37,601 nucleotides of DNA from an uncultured Clostridia bacterium (GCA_944391625.1 CALXUG010000030.1:1-37601), one strand, 5' to 3'; positions 26,375 through 35,349 are shown, numbered from the stretch's first letter. Notes: generated by a model from the letters alone, not told the origin. Translations and numbers: made by a program.

Positions 26375-27721
26375 TCAGTCCTCTCTGCGTATCATACGTG
26401 CAATAAAAAATCCATCCATTTGATCGGCAAAAGGCAAAAACTGCACATACCCCTCTTGCCCTTTTTCTACATGCAGCCAACAGTCAGGCAGGGTTTCATC
26501 CAGATAAAACTCCGAATGCCGCTCCAAAAACTGCTGCACCATCTGCTGATTTTCCTCCGGTGTGATGGTACAGGTACTGTAAATCAGCGTTCCGCCCGGC
26601 GTTACCAACTGCGCTGCCTGTTCCAGAATCTGCTTTTGAACCTGGCACAGCGTTTCGATATCCGCCCCATCTTTAGACCAGCGGGCATCAGGCCGACGGC
26701 CCAGCACACCCAGCCCGGAGCAGGGCACATCGCACAGCACCACATCAAAGGGAGTCTGCCACCGCTTGGTTAACTGGGTGCCGTCCTGCAAATAGCAAGT
26801 CACTGATTCCATGCCCAACCGCCTACAGTTTTCCCGAATCAAGTCCAGCCGATGCTGATGAATATCACAGGCGCAAATAACACCATCATCCTTCATCAGC
26901 TGCGCCATATGGGTGGCTTTGCCGCCCGGCGCACTGCACACATCCAGCACCCGCTGTCCCGGCATTGGCTCAGCAGCCAGCGCTACCAGCATAGAGCTTT
27001 CGTCCTGCACAGTAAATAACCCCTGCTGAAATTCCTCCAGCTGATGCAGATTGACCGCAGAAAGAATTTTCAGACCCTCCGGCGTATAGCGGCTTTCTTC
27101 CACCGCAATGCCCTTTTGTTCCAGCTGTTCCTTCAATGCTTTGCGGGATATCATTAACGTATTGGTGCGAATCCACAAAGCCGCCGGCTGATTAAACCAC
27201 TGACACAGCTGCTCGGCCTGCTCTGCGCCATACTGCTGCACAAATCGCTGCACCATCCATACAGGAAAGGAGTACTGCACTGCCAGATATTGTATGACAT
27301 CCTGCTCCCGATCCGGCCATACAACCTGATCCTGTCCCCGCAAATAATTGCGCAGCACCGCATTTACAAATTTATCACTGTGGCCGTACCGTTTAGACAA
27401 TTTTACCGCTTCATCGACGGCGGCAGAATCGGGTACTTTATCCAAAAACATAATTTGATACAGCGCCATCCGCAAAATATTGCGTGTCCAACGGTCCATT
27501 TTTTTTACTTTAATTTTGGCAAACTGGTTCAGCACATAGTCCAGTTTCCCTCTGTTTTTGACAGAGCCGTACACAATTTCTGTAATCAGACCCTTATCCC
27601 GCGGATCTAAATCCTGACACGAAAAAAGGGCTTTATCTAAAGCCAGATTAGCATAAGCCCCTTCTTCGTGAATCTGATATAAAATCTTCAGCGCAATTTC
27701 TCTGCTGTTTCTTTTACTCAT
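26375..27721 (-). CDS. rsmB: 16S rRNA cytosine-C5 methyltransferase RsmB
   Basis: A 448-residue RsmB with an N-terminal NusB-like RNA-binding domain (about 1-130, starting SREIALKILYQIHEEGAYAN) and a SAM methyltransferase domain. The SAM loop is CSAPGGKA (262-269), and the two catalytic cysteines are Cys334 in DVPCSGLG and Cys384 in YSTCTI. It methylates C967 of 16S rRNA. The ATG overlaps the yugP stop by eight bases (ATGAGTAA) with AGGAGG five bases upstream. Confidence 0.97.
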   Translation of the reverse strand: MSKRNSREIALKILYQIHEEGAYANLALDKALFSCQDLDPRDKGLITEIVYGSVKNRGKLDYVLNQFAKIKVKKMDRWTRNILRMALYQIMFLDKVPDSAAVDEAVKLSKRYGHSDKFVNAVLRNYLRGQDQVVWPDREQDVIQYLAVQYSFPVWMVQRFVQQYGAEQAEQLCQWFNQPAALWIRTNTLMISRKALKEQLEQKGIAVEESRYTPEGLKILSAVNLHQLEEFQQGLFTVQDESSMLVALAAEPMPGQRVLDVCSAPGGKATHMAQLMKDDGVICACDIHQHRLDLIRENCRRLGMESVTCYLQDGTQLTKRWQTPFDVVLCDVPCSGLGVLGRRPDARWSKDGADIETLCQVQKQILEQAAQLVTPGGTLIYSTCTITPEENQQMVQQFLERHSEFYLDETLPDCWLHVEKGQEGYVQFLPFADQMDGFFIARMIRRED

Positions 27722-28406
27722 CCCGTCCTCCTAAAATGCCTGAAATCAGTACAAGGCGCACCAGCTGCAATACAGCCATCAGCGCTGCTGCCACATAGGT
27801 CAGCGCAGCCGCTCTCAACACTTTACTGGTTCCTTTCAACTCAGAAGCATCCAAAATGCCTTCATTGCCCAATGTCCGCAATGCACGGGAACTGGCGTTA
27901 AATTCCACAGGCAGTGTTACCATCTGAAAAAACACAATGGCGCCAAACAATAAAACGCCCCATTTTACCAGCATCGGACTGCTCATAAACAAACCCAGAA
28001 AGAACAACGGTATGGCCAAGTAAGAACCAATCTGTGTAACAGGAATGATGGTGTTTCTGATATAAAGCGGCATATAGCCAGTATCATGCTGCACCGCATG
28101 GCCTACTTCGTGGGCTGCTACCCCCAGCGCTGCCAGCGAAGTACTGCCGTAAACATCAGCAGATAACCGCACAACACGGGTCTTTGGATCATAATGGTCG
28201 CTTAACTGGCCGCCGATCCGTTCAATGGGAACATCATACAGGCCGTTTTTATTCAGAATATAGCGGGCAACATCCGCTCCGGTCATCCCCCGATTGGAGG
28301 GCACCTGTGAATAGCGGTGAAAGGTACTGCTTATCTTCATCTGCGCATATAAGCTGATAATCACAGCCGGTATTAAAATAATCATGGTTGGATCCCAAAA
28401 AAACAT
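27714..28406 (-). CDS. YugP-like membrane zinc metallopeptidase
   Basis: A 230-residue membrane protein of the neutral zinc metallopeptidase family (YugP, Zn_peptidase_2). It has a short N-terminal membrane helix, the zinc motif HEVGH (99-103) and several hydrophobic segments in the second half. The family resembles HtpX in the placing of its motif and probably cleaves membrane or misfolded proteins; the substrate is unknown. It lies in the priA-rlmN operon, 17 bases after the DUF116 gene, and its stop overlaps the rsmB start. This placement is conserved in many Clostridia, as far as I recall. Confidence 0.93.
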   Translation of the reverse strand: MFFWDPTMIILIPAVIISLYAQMKISSTFHRYSQVPSNRGMTGADVARYILNKNGLYDVPIERIGGQLSDHYDPKTRVVRLSADVYGSTSLAALGVAAHEVGHAVQHDTGYMPLYIRNTIIPVTQIGSYLAIPLFFLGLFMSSPMLVKWGVLLFGAIVFFQMVTLPVEFNASSRALRTLGNEGILDASELKGTSKVLRAAALTYVAAALMAVLQLVRLVLISGILGGRDE

Positions 28407-28423
28407 ACTAAAGAACCTCCTAG

Positions 28424-29182
28424 TTACTCTTTCATAAAATAATTAATTGCCTGCCTTACCTTGCAAAGCTGTACAGTGGTGTTATGGCACGGGCCATTAG
28501 GCCGCTCATTTAAAACACCAACCACGGGGATATGCTGCATGTGCATATCCTTAATACCGCTGGTCAGGTCCCGTTCACAGGCAATGGCCACAATGGCTTT
28601 TGGCTGATATTCCTGCGCAAACTTGCGGGCAAAAGTACCGCCGCTGGCCACTACAAAATGCACGCCGGTTTCTTCGGCAATGCACAGCAAACCATCCACA
28701 CTGCACCGCCCGCAGCGATGGCAGTTATGTACATCCATGGTAATTTTATAAGGACAGTCCGCTCTTTGCAGACAATGGGGCGCCAACACCAATATTTCTT
28801 CCGGCTGATATTTCTGACCGGATGAAACCGTAATCTGATTGTTGATTTTGATGTAGGAATCCTCGATCTCCTCTTTGGAAATGCCAAAAAGCTGACCGAT
28901 CCGCATTACCATTGGATAAAACAACTCGACAATATTACGGCCCAGTTTTTGCAGCGCAGGGGATTCGACCCCGCGCAGCAGACCAAATATCAGACAGCTC
29001 AATCCCAGCACCATTTGCAGCATCAGCACCACAAAGGCTGCCATCAGACCAATCAGAATAACATGACGCCAAAAAGCAGACTCGCTGGTCATAATCAGCC
29101 AGATTACAGCAAATACCAGACAGTAGAGCAGCACCGTAGCCATTCCCAGCAAAATAAAAAGCCGCTTTTTGCCTTTATTCAT
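28424..29182 (-). CDS. DUF116 membrane protein with cysteine cluster
   Basis: A 252-residue protein of unknown function. Two N-terminal membrane helices (about 8-31 and 40-68) precede a soluble domain rich in cysteine. Cys137, Cys143, Cys154, Cys157, Cys160 and Cys167 (including NCHRCGRCSVDG) look like metal or iron-sulfur ligands, and further cysteines follow in IACERD, PCHN and QLC. The ATG at 29182 overlaps the fmt stop by eight bases, with GGGAGA six bases upstream. A longer in-frame reading into fmt is rejected because it is all within fmt coding sequence. DUF116 genes in this position are typical of Clostridia and Negativicutes. A redox or sensing role is only a guess. Confidence 0.9.
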   Translation of the reverse strand: MNKGKKRLFILLGMATVLLYCLVFAVIWLIMTSESAFWRHVILIGLMAAFVVLMLQMVLGLSCLIFGLLRGVESPALQKLGRNIVELFYPMVMRIGQLFGISKEEIEDSYIKINNQITVSSGQKYQPEEILVLAPHCLQRADCPYKITMDVHNCHRCGRCSVDGLLCIAEETGVHFVVASGGTFARKFAQEYQPKAIVAIACERDLTSGIKDMHMQHIPVVGVLNERPNGPCHNTTVQLCKVRQAINYFMKE

Positions 29183-30116
29183 GGTCTTCTCCCAGGCAAA
29201 TGCCTGCCGCAATACCGGTTCCGTTGCAGAATGCCTTTGCCGGCATGGCTTTTTTGCCTGCTGGCTGTAATTCGGTAATTTCCAGACAACCCTGCCCGGT
29301 CTGCACCAGCAAATACTCCTTGCCGATCTCAACAATGGTGCCCGGCTTTTGATCAGTATGAGTGTCATTCAGACGGCTCTTCCAGATTTTTAACCGCTGC
29401 CCGTTCCACATGGTATAAGCGCCGGGAGCAGGCGATAAAGCCCGAATCTGGCAAAAAATCTGATTGGCAGTCCAATCCCAGTGAATTTGCTCATCCTCTT
29501 TTAAAATTCTTGCCGCATAGGTTGCCGCTTCTTCCTGCTGTTTCTGCCGCTGGATAGTACCCTGCTGCAGCTGCTCCAACGCTTCTGTCAGCAACTGACC
29601 GCCCAGCACCGCCAGTTTTTCAAACATGGTGCCGCTGGTGTCCTCCGCTGTAATGGGCAGACTGCCCTGCAGCAGCATATCTCCGGTATCCATGCCGGCA
29701 TCCATCTGCATAATGGTAACACCGCTCTGGGTGCAGCCGTCAAACACCGCCCGCTGAATCGGCGCCGCGCCTCGATAAGCCGGCAGCAAAGAACCATGCA
29801 CGTTAATGCAGCCATAAGGCGGCAGTTCCAACACCGACTCCGGCAAAATGCGTCCGTAAGCCACCACCACAATCACATCCGGCGCATAGCCCCGCAGCAA
29901 TTCCAAAAAGCTTTCATCCTTTACCTTCAGCGGCTGATGAACCGGCAGCCCCAATTCCAACGCTCTTGTTTTCACCTCAGGAAAGGCCAGCTTATTGCCC
30001 CGTCCTTTGGGGCGATCCGGCTGGGTAATCACCGCAGCCACATCATGACCGGCAGTCACCAGCGCATTCAGCGACTGTACGGCAAAATCCGGGGTTCCCA
30101 TAAACACAATGCGCAA
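29175..30116 (-). CDS. fmt: Methionyl-tRNA formyltransferase
   Basis: A 313-residue Fmt. The formyltransferase core shows Asn105 and His107 in INVHGSLLPAYRGAAPIQ, and QMDAGMDTGDML supplies the catalytic aspartate. The C-terminal OB-like tRNA-binding part follows. It formylates initiator Met-tRNA using 10-formyl-THF. The preferred start is TTG at 30116, eight bases after AGGAGG, giving MRIVFMGTPDFAV as in other Fmt proteins. A GTG three codons upstream overlaps the ribosome site. It lies just after def, so the enzymes that add and remove the N-terminal formyl group are co-expressed. Confidence 0.96.
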   Translation of the reverse strand: MRIVFMGTPDFAVQSLNALVTAGHDVAAVITQPDRPKGRGNKLAFPEVKTRALELGLPVHQPLKVKDESFLELLRGYAPDVIVVVAYGRILPESVLELPPYGCINVHGSLLPAYRGAAPIQRAVFDGCTQSGVTIMQMDAGMDTGDMLLQGSLPITAEDTSGTMFEKLAVLGGQLLTEALEQLQQGTIQRQKQQEEAATYAARILKEDEQIHWDWTANQIFCQIRALSPAPGAYTMWNGQRLKIWKSRLNDTHTDQKPGTIVEIGKEYLLVQTGQGCLEITELQPAGKKAMPAKAFCNGTGIAAGICLGEDHE

Positions 30117-30128
30117 TGGAACCACCTC

Positions 30129-30593
30129 CTACCGTTGATATTCTATATTGGTTGCAGTATCAATAAATAAAATACCGTCCAAATGATCGATTTCATGCTG
30201 CAATGCTCTGGCCAGATAATCTTCCCCTTCGATGATGATTTCCTGACCTTCCGGTGTCAACGCTTTTACTTTTACATATTTGCTGCGTTTTACATCACCC
30301 CACATACCCGGGCAGCTCAAACAGCCTTCCGGCCCATTCTGTTCACCGGAGCGTTCCAAAATTTCCGGATTAATCAGTTTTAATGGTCCGGGACCTTCTT
30401 CGCCGATGTCCACAACCACAACCCGTTTCAAAATGCCGACCTGCGGCGCAGCCAAACCCACGCCATTGGATTCATACATGGTTTCCAGCATATTGTCCAG
30501 CAGTTTTTTTACATTGGGAGTAATTTCCGGTACTGGCTTACAAACTTTACGCAACAGTTTATCTTCTTTGGTTACAATATTATAAATCGACAT
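30129..30593 (-). CDS. def: Peptide deformylase
   Basis: A 154-residue peptide deformylase. All three motifs are present: GVGLAAPQ (44-51), EGCLS (89-93, with metal ligand Cys91) and HEIDH (133-137, two His ligands and the catalytic Glu). It removes the formyl group from new proteins using Fe2+ or another divalent metal. AGGAGG precedes the ATG. It lies 21 bases after priA and 12 before fmt. Confidence 0.97.
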   Translation of the reverse strand: MSIYNIVTKEDKLLRKVCKPVPEITPNVKKLLDNMLETMYESNGVGLAAPQVGILKRVVVVDIGEEGPGPLKLINPEILERSGEQNGPEGCLSCPGMWGDVKRSKYVKVKALTPEGQEIIIEGEDYLARALQHEIDHLDGILFIDTATNIEYQR

Positions 30594-30614
30594 TGCTTCA
30601 ACCTCCTAGGTATA

Positions 30615-33059
30615 CTATAAAACACTTGACGGTTCTACATCAATAAGTATTCTCAAAGTTTTACTCTTTCTTGATAAATTCATGAACTTTTGTCCATATT
30701 CAGCGGCTTCCCGCACCAAATCCAGATAATTTCCTTTTAAAATCAGATGAAACCGATGCCGCCGTCGAATAACAGAAACCGGCGCTTCTGACGGCCCCAA
30801 AAGCTCTATGGTGGGATATTGTTCACAAATGGCATCTGCCATCTGCTGCATCAGCTCCGGCAGCCCATCGGGACGAAAATCAGAAACCAGTAGCCGCGCC
30901 AGATAGGTAAAGGGCGGATAGGCCATCAGTTTTCGCATTGCAATCTCTTTTTGATAGAAACTGCCGTAATCATGCTGCTGCGCCGCCAAAATGCTGTAAT
31001 GCTCCGGATTATAGGTTTGTATCACCACACGTCCCTGCTTTTGCCCTCGCCCCGCCCGACCTGCTACCTGGGTCAGCAGCTGAAAAGTACGCTCTGCAGC
31101 AGTATAATCGGGCAGATTTAAAATCATATCGGCTGCCAGCACACCAACGGTGGTTACATTGGGAAAATCCAATCCTTTGGTCACCATCTGGGTGCCAATC
31201 AGCACTTGGGTTTCACCCCGGGCAAACCGCTCCAAAATCTGCTGATGAGCGCCTTTGTTCTGCGTGGTGTCCAAATCCATGCGGTCAGTCACCAGCCAGG
31301 GCCACAGCTTTTTCAGTTCTTCCTCCACCAGCTCTGTGCCCGAACCCATATAGCGGATAAATCGGCTGCCGCAATGGGGACAGCTGGTGGGCGCCGGTGT
31401 CATATAATCGCAGTAATGGCACTTGGCCAACTGCTGCTCTTTGTGATAGGTCAGCGCAATGGAGCATTTTTCACAGGTTAAGGTATAACCGCATTCCCGA
31501 CAGACAATGGAGCTGGAAAATCCCCGCCGGTTTAAAAACAGGATAACCTGTTCACCGTTCTGTAAACTCTCCTCCATAGTTTGCCGCAAGCTCTGGCTAA
31601 ACATACTCTTATTTCCCTGTTGGAACTCTTTGGCCATATTTACCACCTGCACAGCGGGCAAAGCCTGCTGCATGGCCCGCTGCTGCATAGTCAGCAAAGT
31701 ACTTTGCCCTTCCGTGGCTTCATAATAACTCTGCACCGAAGGAGTAGCGCTGCCCAGCAGCAGCAGCCCATGATTGAGCTCCATGCGGCGGCGGGCCACC
31801 TCTCTGGTATGATAACGGGGTTCCGGCTCCGATTGCTTATAGGTTGTCTCATGCTCCTCATCCATGATGATCAGCTGCAAATTCTGCACCGGCGCAAACA
31901 CGGCGCTGCGCACACCCACTGCAACCCGAGTCTGCCCGCTGCGCAGCCGCTGCCAGGCATCAAAACGCTCACCGTCGGACAAATTGCTGTGCAGCACCTC
32001 AATCTGTTCCCCTAACACCGCTCGAAACCGACCAATTAGCTGCGGCGTCAACGAAATTTCCGGCACCAGCACAATGGCGCCTTTACCCTGATCCAGCACA
32101 TGACGCAAGGTGCGCAGATAGACCTCTGTCTTTCCACTGCCGGTTACACCATGCAGCAGCACGCACTCCATCTGCTCACTGTCAGCCAGACGCAAAATGC
32201 AATCTAAAGCAGCTTGCTGCTCTGCATTTAAGGTCAAACGCTGCCCATTGTGAAAAACCGGCTGATTTTCCGTATATCGCTGCACTTGCACCTTTTTGCG
32301 GATTACCAATTTCTTTTTCTGCAGCTCCTTCAGCAGAGAAAGATAACCGGGCCAATGGCTGCGCAGCACATGACCGGAACAAGGCCCCTGATAAGTCAAA
32401 AAACGCAGAATCTCCCATTGGCGTACCGCGCGGCCCAGCTGTTTTTGCGCCGTTTCCAGCTGCGCGGCGGCAATGCAGCTTTCATAAACATATTCTTCTC
32501 TGCTGCCGCCCTGCTGTCCATAAGCGATTTGCCGCCGCACCAACTGCGCCTGCTCCAACTGCTGCAGCAGCTGATCCGCCTGCGGCCATTGCTTTGTCAC
32601 CGTTGCCAGCGGCATACTGCCCTTTTGCCGAATCTGTCGGGCCAAAGCCCCTGCCTGCCCGTCCAGCAGCAATAACTGGGCCTGCGCCAAATCCGAATCA
32701 CCATTCCAGACAACAGTCTCCTTCTTTTTGCTGCGGGCAAATTTGGGCAGCATATATTCCAGCACATAATAACAGGGACAAACATAATACCGGCTGATCC
32801 ACAAAGCCAGCTCCACCAGTTCTCTGGTCAGCAGTGTTGTTGGCTCAGGCACCGCCAGTATATCCTTATAGGCGCTGATATCCTTGCTGTCGTCGGTTTC
32901 CAGCCCGACCACATAGCCGTTTACCTGCTGATTGCCCCGCCCCATGGGCGCCAGCACCATACTGCCCCAGTCCACCGGCTGCAGTTGCTCCGGCACATGA
33001 TAGGTCAAAATATCCTGATGGGCTGCCAACTTGCGCGCCACAGCCACCTGCACCAGCAT
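30615..33059 (-). CDS. priA: Primosomal replication restart helicase PriA
   Basis: An 814-residue PriA. The N-terminal 3'-DNA-binding domain is followed by a superfamily 2 helicase core with Walker A GVTGSGKT (304-311) and a DEEH box (400-403). An eight-cysteine zinc-binding insertion follows (CRECG, CEKC, CHYC, CPHC). The helicase C-terminal motifs (TQMVTKGLDFPNV; QVAGRAGR) are present. It reloads the replisome at collapsed forks. The ATG at 33059 is used because AGGAGG lies seven bases upstream; an earlier in-frame start gives 14 residues unlike PriA. It heads the seven-gene operon. Confidence 0.97.
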   Translation of the reverse strand: MLVQVAVARKLAAHQDILTYHVPEQLQPVDWGSMVLAPMGRGNQQVNGYVVGLETDDSKDISAYKDILAVPEPTTLLTRELVELALWISRYYVCPCYYVLEYMLPKFARSKKKETVVWNGDSDLAQAQLLLLDGQAGALARQIRQKGSMPLATVTKQWPQADQLLQQLEQAQLVRRQIAYGQQGGSREEYVYESCIAAAQLETAQKQLGRAVRQWEILRFLTYQGPCSGHVLRSHWPGYLSLLKELQKKKLVIRKKVQVQRYTENQPVFHNGQRLTLNAEQQAALDCILRLADSEQMECVLLHGVTGSGKTEVYLRTLRHVLDQGKGAIVLVPEISLTPQLIGRFRAVLGEQIEVLHSNLSDGERFDAWQRLRSGQTRVAVGVRSAVFAPVQNLQLIIMDEEHETTYKQSEPEPRYHTREVARRRMELNHGLLLLGSATPSVQSYYEATEGQSTLLTMQQRAMQQALPAVQVVNMAKEFQQGNKSMFSQSLRQTMEESLQNGEQVILFLNRRGFSSSIVCRECGYTLTCEKCSIALTYHKEQQLAKCHYCDYMTPAPTSCPHCGSRFIRYMGSGTELVEEELKKLWPWLVTDRMDLDTTQNKGAHQQILERFARGETQVLIGTQMVTKGLDFPNVTTVGVLAADMILNLPDYTAAERTFQLLTQVAGRAGRGQKQGRVVIQTYNPEHYSILAAQQHDYGSFYQKEIAMRKLMAYPPFTYLARLLVSDFRPDGLPELMQQMADAICEQYPTIELLGPSEAPVSVIRRRHRFHLILKGNYLDLVREAAEYGQKFMNLSRKSKTLRILIDVEPSSVL

Positions 33060-33110
33060 CCGCTCACCTCCTGTCAGTCGCTGTTTATGCTTTAAACACA
33101 TATGAAAATT

Positions 33111-33116
33111 ATTATA
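33111..33116 (-). promoter_or_regulatory. -10 box of the priA operon
   Basis: TATAAT on the minus strand about 50 bases before the priA ATG; a poor -35 (TTTGCT) lies 18 bp further upstream. It is the only good -10 between priA and the divergent DUF1848 gene on this strand. Confidence 0.55.
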
Positions 33117-33274
33117 CCATATGAAGAATCAAGGAGCAAAGAAAATTGTTGCAGCCTGTCTGCCATCAGAGGTTCAGCATTTTTTATGCCTTTACCAAAA
33201 TAGAATAATCGGTCTGTCGGCAGCGACAGCTCAACCAAGCGACAACTTTTTTATCATAACACCTGCCCATATGC

Positions 33275-33280
33275 TATAAT
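33275..33280 (+). promoter_or_regulatory. -10 box of the DUF1848 gene
   Basis: TATAAT on the plus strand, 27 bases before the ATG, with a weak TTATCA at 33251-33256 as a possible -35 (18-bp spacer). It fits a short 5' leader ending in AAAGGAG. Confidence 0.6.
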
Positions 33281-33307
33281 GCTTTTATCGAAAGGAGCGA
33301 TACTGCC

Positions 33308-34237
33308 ATGATTTTACATACCGGTTTGCGGACCGACATTCCCGCTTTTTATGCCCCATGGTTTGCCAATCGGCTGAAAGCCCGGTTTGTCTGCGTGCGG
33401 AATCCATACAATCCCAGCGCTGTCACCCAATACAGCCTGAATCCGCAAGTGGTAGATTTAATTGCCTTTTGCACTAAAAATCCGGCGCCCATGTTCCCCT
33501 TTTTGGACTTATTGCAGCCCTACGGACAATATTGGTTTGTTACCATCACACCCTACGGCAAAGATATAGAGCCCAATGTTCCGGCAAAAGAAACTGTCAT
33601 AGAAAGCTTTCAGCGGCTTTCCGGCATTGTCGGCACAAATGCCATCGGCTGGCGCTACGATCCCATACTGCTGACAGCCCAATACACCGCCGACTGGCAC
33701 ATTGCTGTATTTGAAACAATGGCAGCGGCTCTTGCCGATTACACCCACACCTGCGTTATCAGTTTTTTGGATTTATATCAAAAGGTGCGCCGCAATTTTC
33801 CGGAGGCCAAGGCAGTGCCTGCGGCAGAGCGGCACAAAATCGGCCGAGAATTTGCCCGCCTGGGCAAACAATACGGACTGACTGTCAAAGCCTGCGCAGA
33901 AGGACAAGATCTGGCTCCCTTGGGCGTGGATTGCAGCGGCTGCATGACAGCGCAAACCTACCAAACGGCTCTGCAATGCCAATTACAAATACCAAAACAA
34001 AAACCTGCCCGCCACCAATGCGCCTGCCTGCTGGGCAACGATATCGGCGCTTATGATACCTGCGCCCATCTCTGCCGCTATTGCTATGCCAACACCGATG
34101 CAGCCGCAGTACAGCGAAACATGCGCCGCCATGATCCCAATTCACCATTTTTGACAGGCAGCTATCAGCCGGGAGATGTCATCCATCAGGCCAAGCAAAA
34201 AAGCTGGAAAATCCAACAATTGCAGCTGTTCCCATAA
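33308..34237 (+). CDS. DUF1848 family protein
   Basis: A 309-residue protein of the DUF1848 family, function unknown. Recognisable family segments are RNPYNP near residue 31, FCTKNPAPM (54-62), YWFVTITPYG and WRYDPILLT. Cysteines Cys209 and Cys212 (CSGC), Cys238 and Cys240 (CAC) lie before Cys252-x3-Cys256-x2-Cys259 (CAHLCRYC), the last a canonical radical SAM-like cluster motif but at the C-terminus. The motif suggests an iron-sulfur enzyme in which the cluster comes last in the chain (inference). Divergent from priA; AAAGGAG precedes the ATG. Confidence 0.87.
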   Translation: MILHTGLRTDIPAFYAPWFANRLKARFVCVRNPYNPSAVTQYSLNPQVVDLIAFCTKNPAPMFPFLDLLQPYGQYWFVTITPYGKDIEPNVPAKETVIESFQRLSGIVGTNAIGWRYDPILLTAQYTADWHIAVFETMAAALADYTHTCVISFLDLYQKVRRNFPEAKAVPAAERHKIGREFARLGKQYGLTVKACAEGQDLAPLGVDCSGCMTAQTYQTALQCQLQIPKQKPARHQCACLLGNDIGAYDTCAHLCRYCYANTDAAAVQRNMRRHDPNSPFLTGSYQPGDVIHQAKQKSWKIQQLQLFP

Positions 34238-34345
34238 ACCGCAGCCCAACCGACAGCAACATCGTTTCTGCACAGGTAACCATGCGGCTGCCAACAAAAG
34301 CAAATATAGCCTGTTGGCCCAACACACCCAAGCGCCAACAAAATA

Positions 34346-34386
34346 AAACAGCGTACCTCTTGTTTGTAACAAAAGATACGCTGTTT
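34346..34386 (-). terminator. Terminator downstream of ribU
   Basis: Arms AAACAGCGTA (34346-34355) and TACGCTGTTT (34377-34386) pair perfectly, with further TTGTT/AACAA pairing inside. On the minus strand the stem is followed by TTTTATTTTG. The 190-base gap between DUF1848 and ribU holds nothing else I can see. Confidence 0.8.
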
Positions 34387-34427
34387 ACTATATCATCACA
34401 TCATCAGTATCAATAATAGAATAGCAA

Positions 34428-35066
34428 TTACTGTTCAAGCTGACGGGCAAGCTTGCGGTAAAGGAAATATGTCAGAATGCCTATCAGAATCCCTTTCAGC
34501 AAATTAAAGGGCGCAACTGCAAATAAAATCAAAGTTTTTAAATCTACAATGGCCGGATTGAGTACATTGCCCATCTGCACAAAAAACTCCAACGGCTGAC
34601 CAAATACTGTGGCATACACCGGCAGCAAAATAAAATAATTGATTACCGAGCCCAGCAGCACCATCATGCAAGTACCGGCAGCCATGCCCATCACCATGCC
34701 TTTCGGCGTGCGGTTCTTGCGGTAAACCCAGGCAGCAGGCACCACAAAGGAGCAGCCGATCAAAAAGTTGCCCAACTCACCCACACCGCCTGTGATCGTG
34801 CCGTTTAATACAAAGTTCAGCAAAATTTTAATTCCCTCAATGGCAGCACCGGCCAAAGGTCCCATGGACAATGCGCCAATCATCACAGCCAACTCGCTGA
34901 AATCCAGCTTATAAAAGCTGGGCGCAAACCACAGCGGAAATTCAAACAGCATCAGCACACCGGCCACTGCCGCCAGCATGGCAACCTTGGTTAAGGTTTG
35001 AATTGACATTTTCTTTCTTGTGTGTTCCGGTTTCATTACCACATTGTTTCTTTCGATCTGTTCCAT
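34428..35066 (-). CDS. ribU: Riboflavin ECF transporter substrate-binding subunit RibU
   Basis: A 212-residue integral membrane protein with about six helices. It has the RibU features FYKLDFSELAVMIGALSMGPLAG and FVLNGTITGGVGELGNFLIG. RibU is the S-component that binds riboflavin and docks onto the shared energising module (EcfT/EcfA) elsewhere in the genome. The ATG at 35066 is chosen because GGGAGG lies eight bases upstream; an in-frame ATG 17 codons earlier lies nearer the attenuator and has no such site. An FMN riboswitch and terminator lie in the leader, so expression is cut off when FMN is plentiful. Confidence 0.95.
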   Translation of the reverse strand: MEQIERNNVVMKPEHTRKKMSIQTLTKVAMLAAVAGVLMLFEFPLWFAPSFYKLDFSELAVMIGALSMGPLAGAAIEGIKILLNFVLNGTITGGVGELGNFLIGCSFVVPAAWVYRKNRTPKGMVMGMAAGTCMMVLLGSVINYFILLPVYATVFGQPLEFFVQMGNVLNPAIVDLKTLILFAVAPFNLLKGILIGILTYFLYRKLARQLEQ

Positions 35067-35133
35067 AGCAGATCCCTCCCAAAGTATAGATTTTGCAGAA
35101 GGCTCCTTTTTTGACATTCAAAAAATGCAAAAC

Positions 35134-35160
35134 AAAAAGCCTCTGAAAACCTTCAGAGGC
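35134..35160 (-). terminator. Intrinsic terminator in the ribU leader (riboswitch expression platform)
   Basis: Stem GCCTCTGAA/TTCAGAGGC (9 bp, loop of four) followed on the minus strand by TTTTTG. It lies between the FMN aptamer and the ribU ribosome site, so FMN binding would stop transcription here. Confidence 0.9.
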
Positions 35161-35179
35161 AGAATATCATTTGGTAAAC

Positions 35180-35213
35180 AACAAAAGGAATTCCACAACG
35201 GCATCCTTTTGTT
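35180..35213 (-). repeat. Additional hairpin between FMN aptamer and terminator
   Basis: A perfect 10-bp inverted repeat (AACAAAAGGA arms, 35180-35189 and 35204-35213). It is separate from the terminator stem and lies just after the aptamer in the RNA. I could not find an obvious antiterminator that involves it. Confidence 0.65.
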
Positions 35214-35224
35214 ATCTGCATTAT

Positions 35225-35340
35225 GATTCTTCTTCCATCCAGACTATACTGTCGGTATCGGAATTACACCGATTCAACCCCAAAAGGCTCGCGGACTGTC
35301 ACCGCCGGTAGGGAATTGCACCCTGCCCCGAAGATTCTTG
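35225..35340 (-). promoter_or_regulatory. FMN riboswitch (RFN element)
   Basis: Conserved RFN segments occur in order on the minus strand: CTTCGGGGCAGGGTG, CCGGCGGT, AGTCCGCGAGC, TCGGTGTAATTCCG, CCGACAGT, AGTCTGGATGGAAGAAGA. These form the six-helix FMN aptamer. It controls ribU: FMN binding favours the terminator downstream and reduces riboflavin uptake. Confidence 0.97.
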
Positions 35341-35349
35341 CTTGCGTTT

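Noticed and set aside
29183-29368. N-terminal extension of the DUF116 protein
   Set aside because: It lies entirely inside fmt in another frame and is unlike DUF116 proteins.
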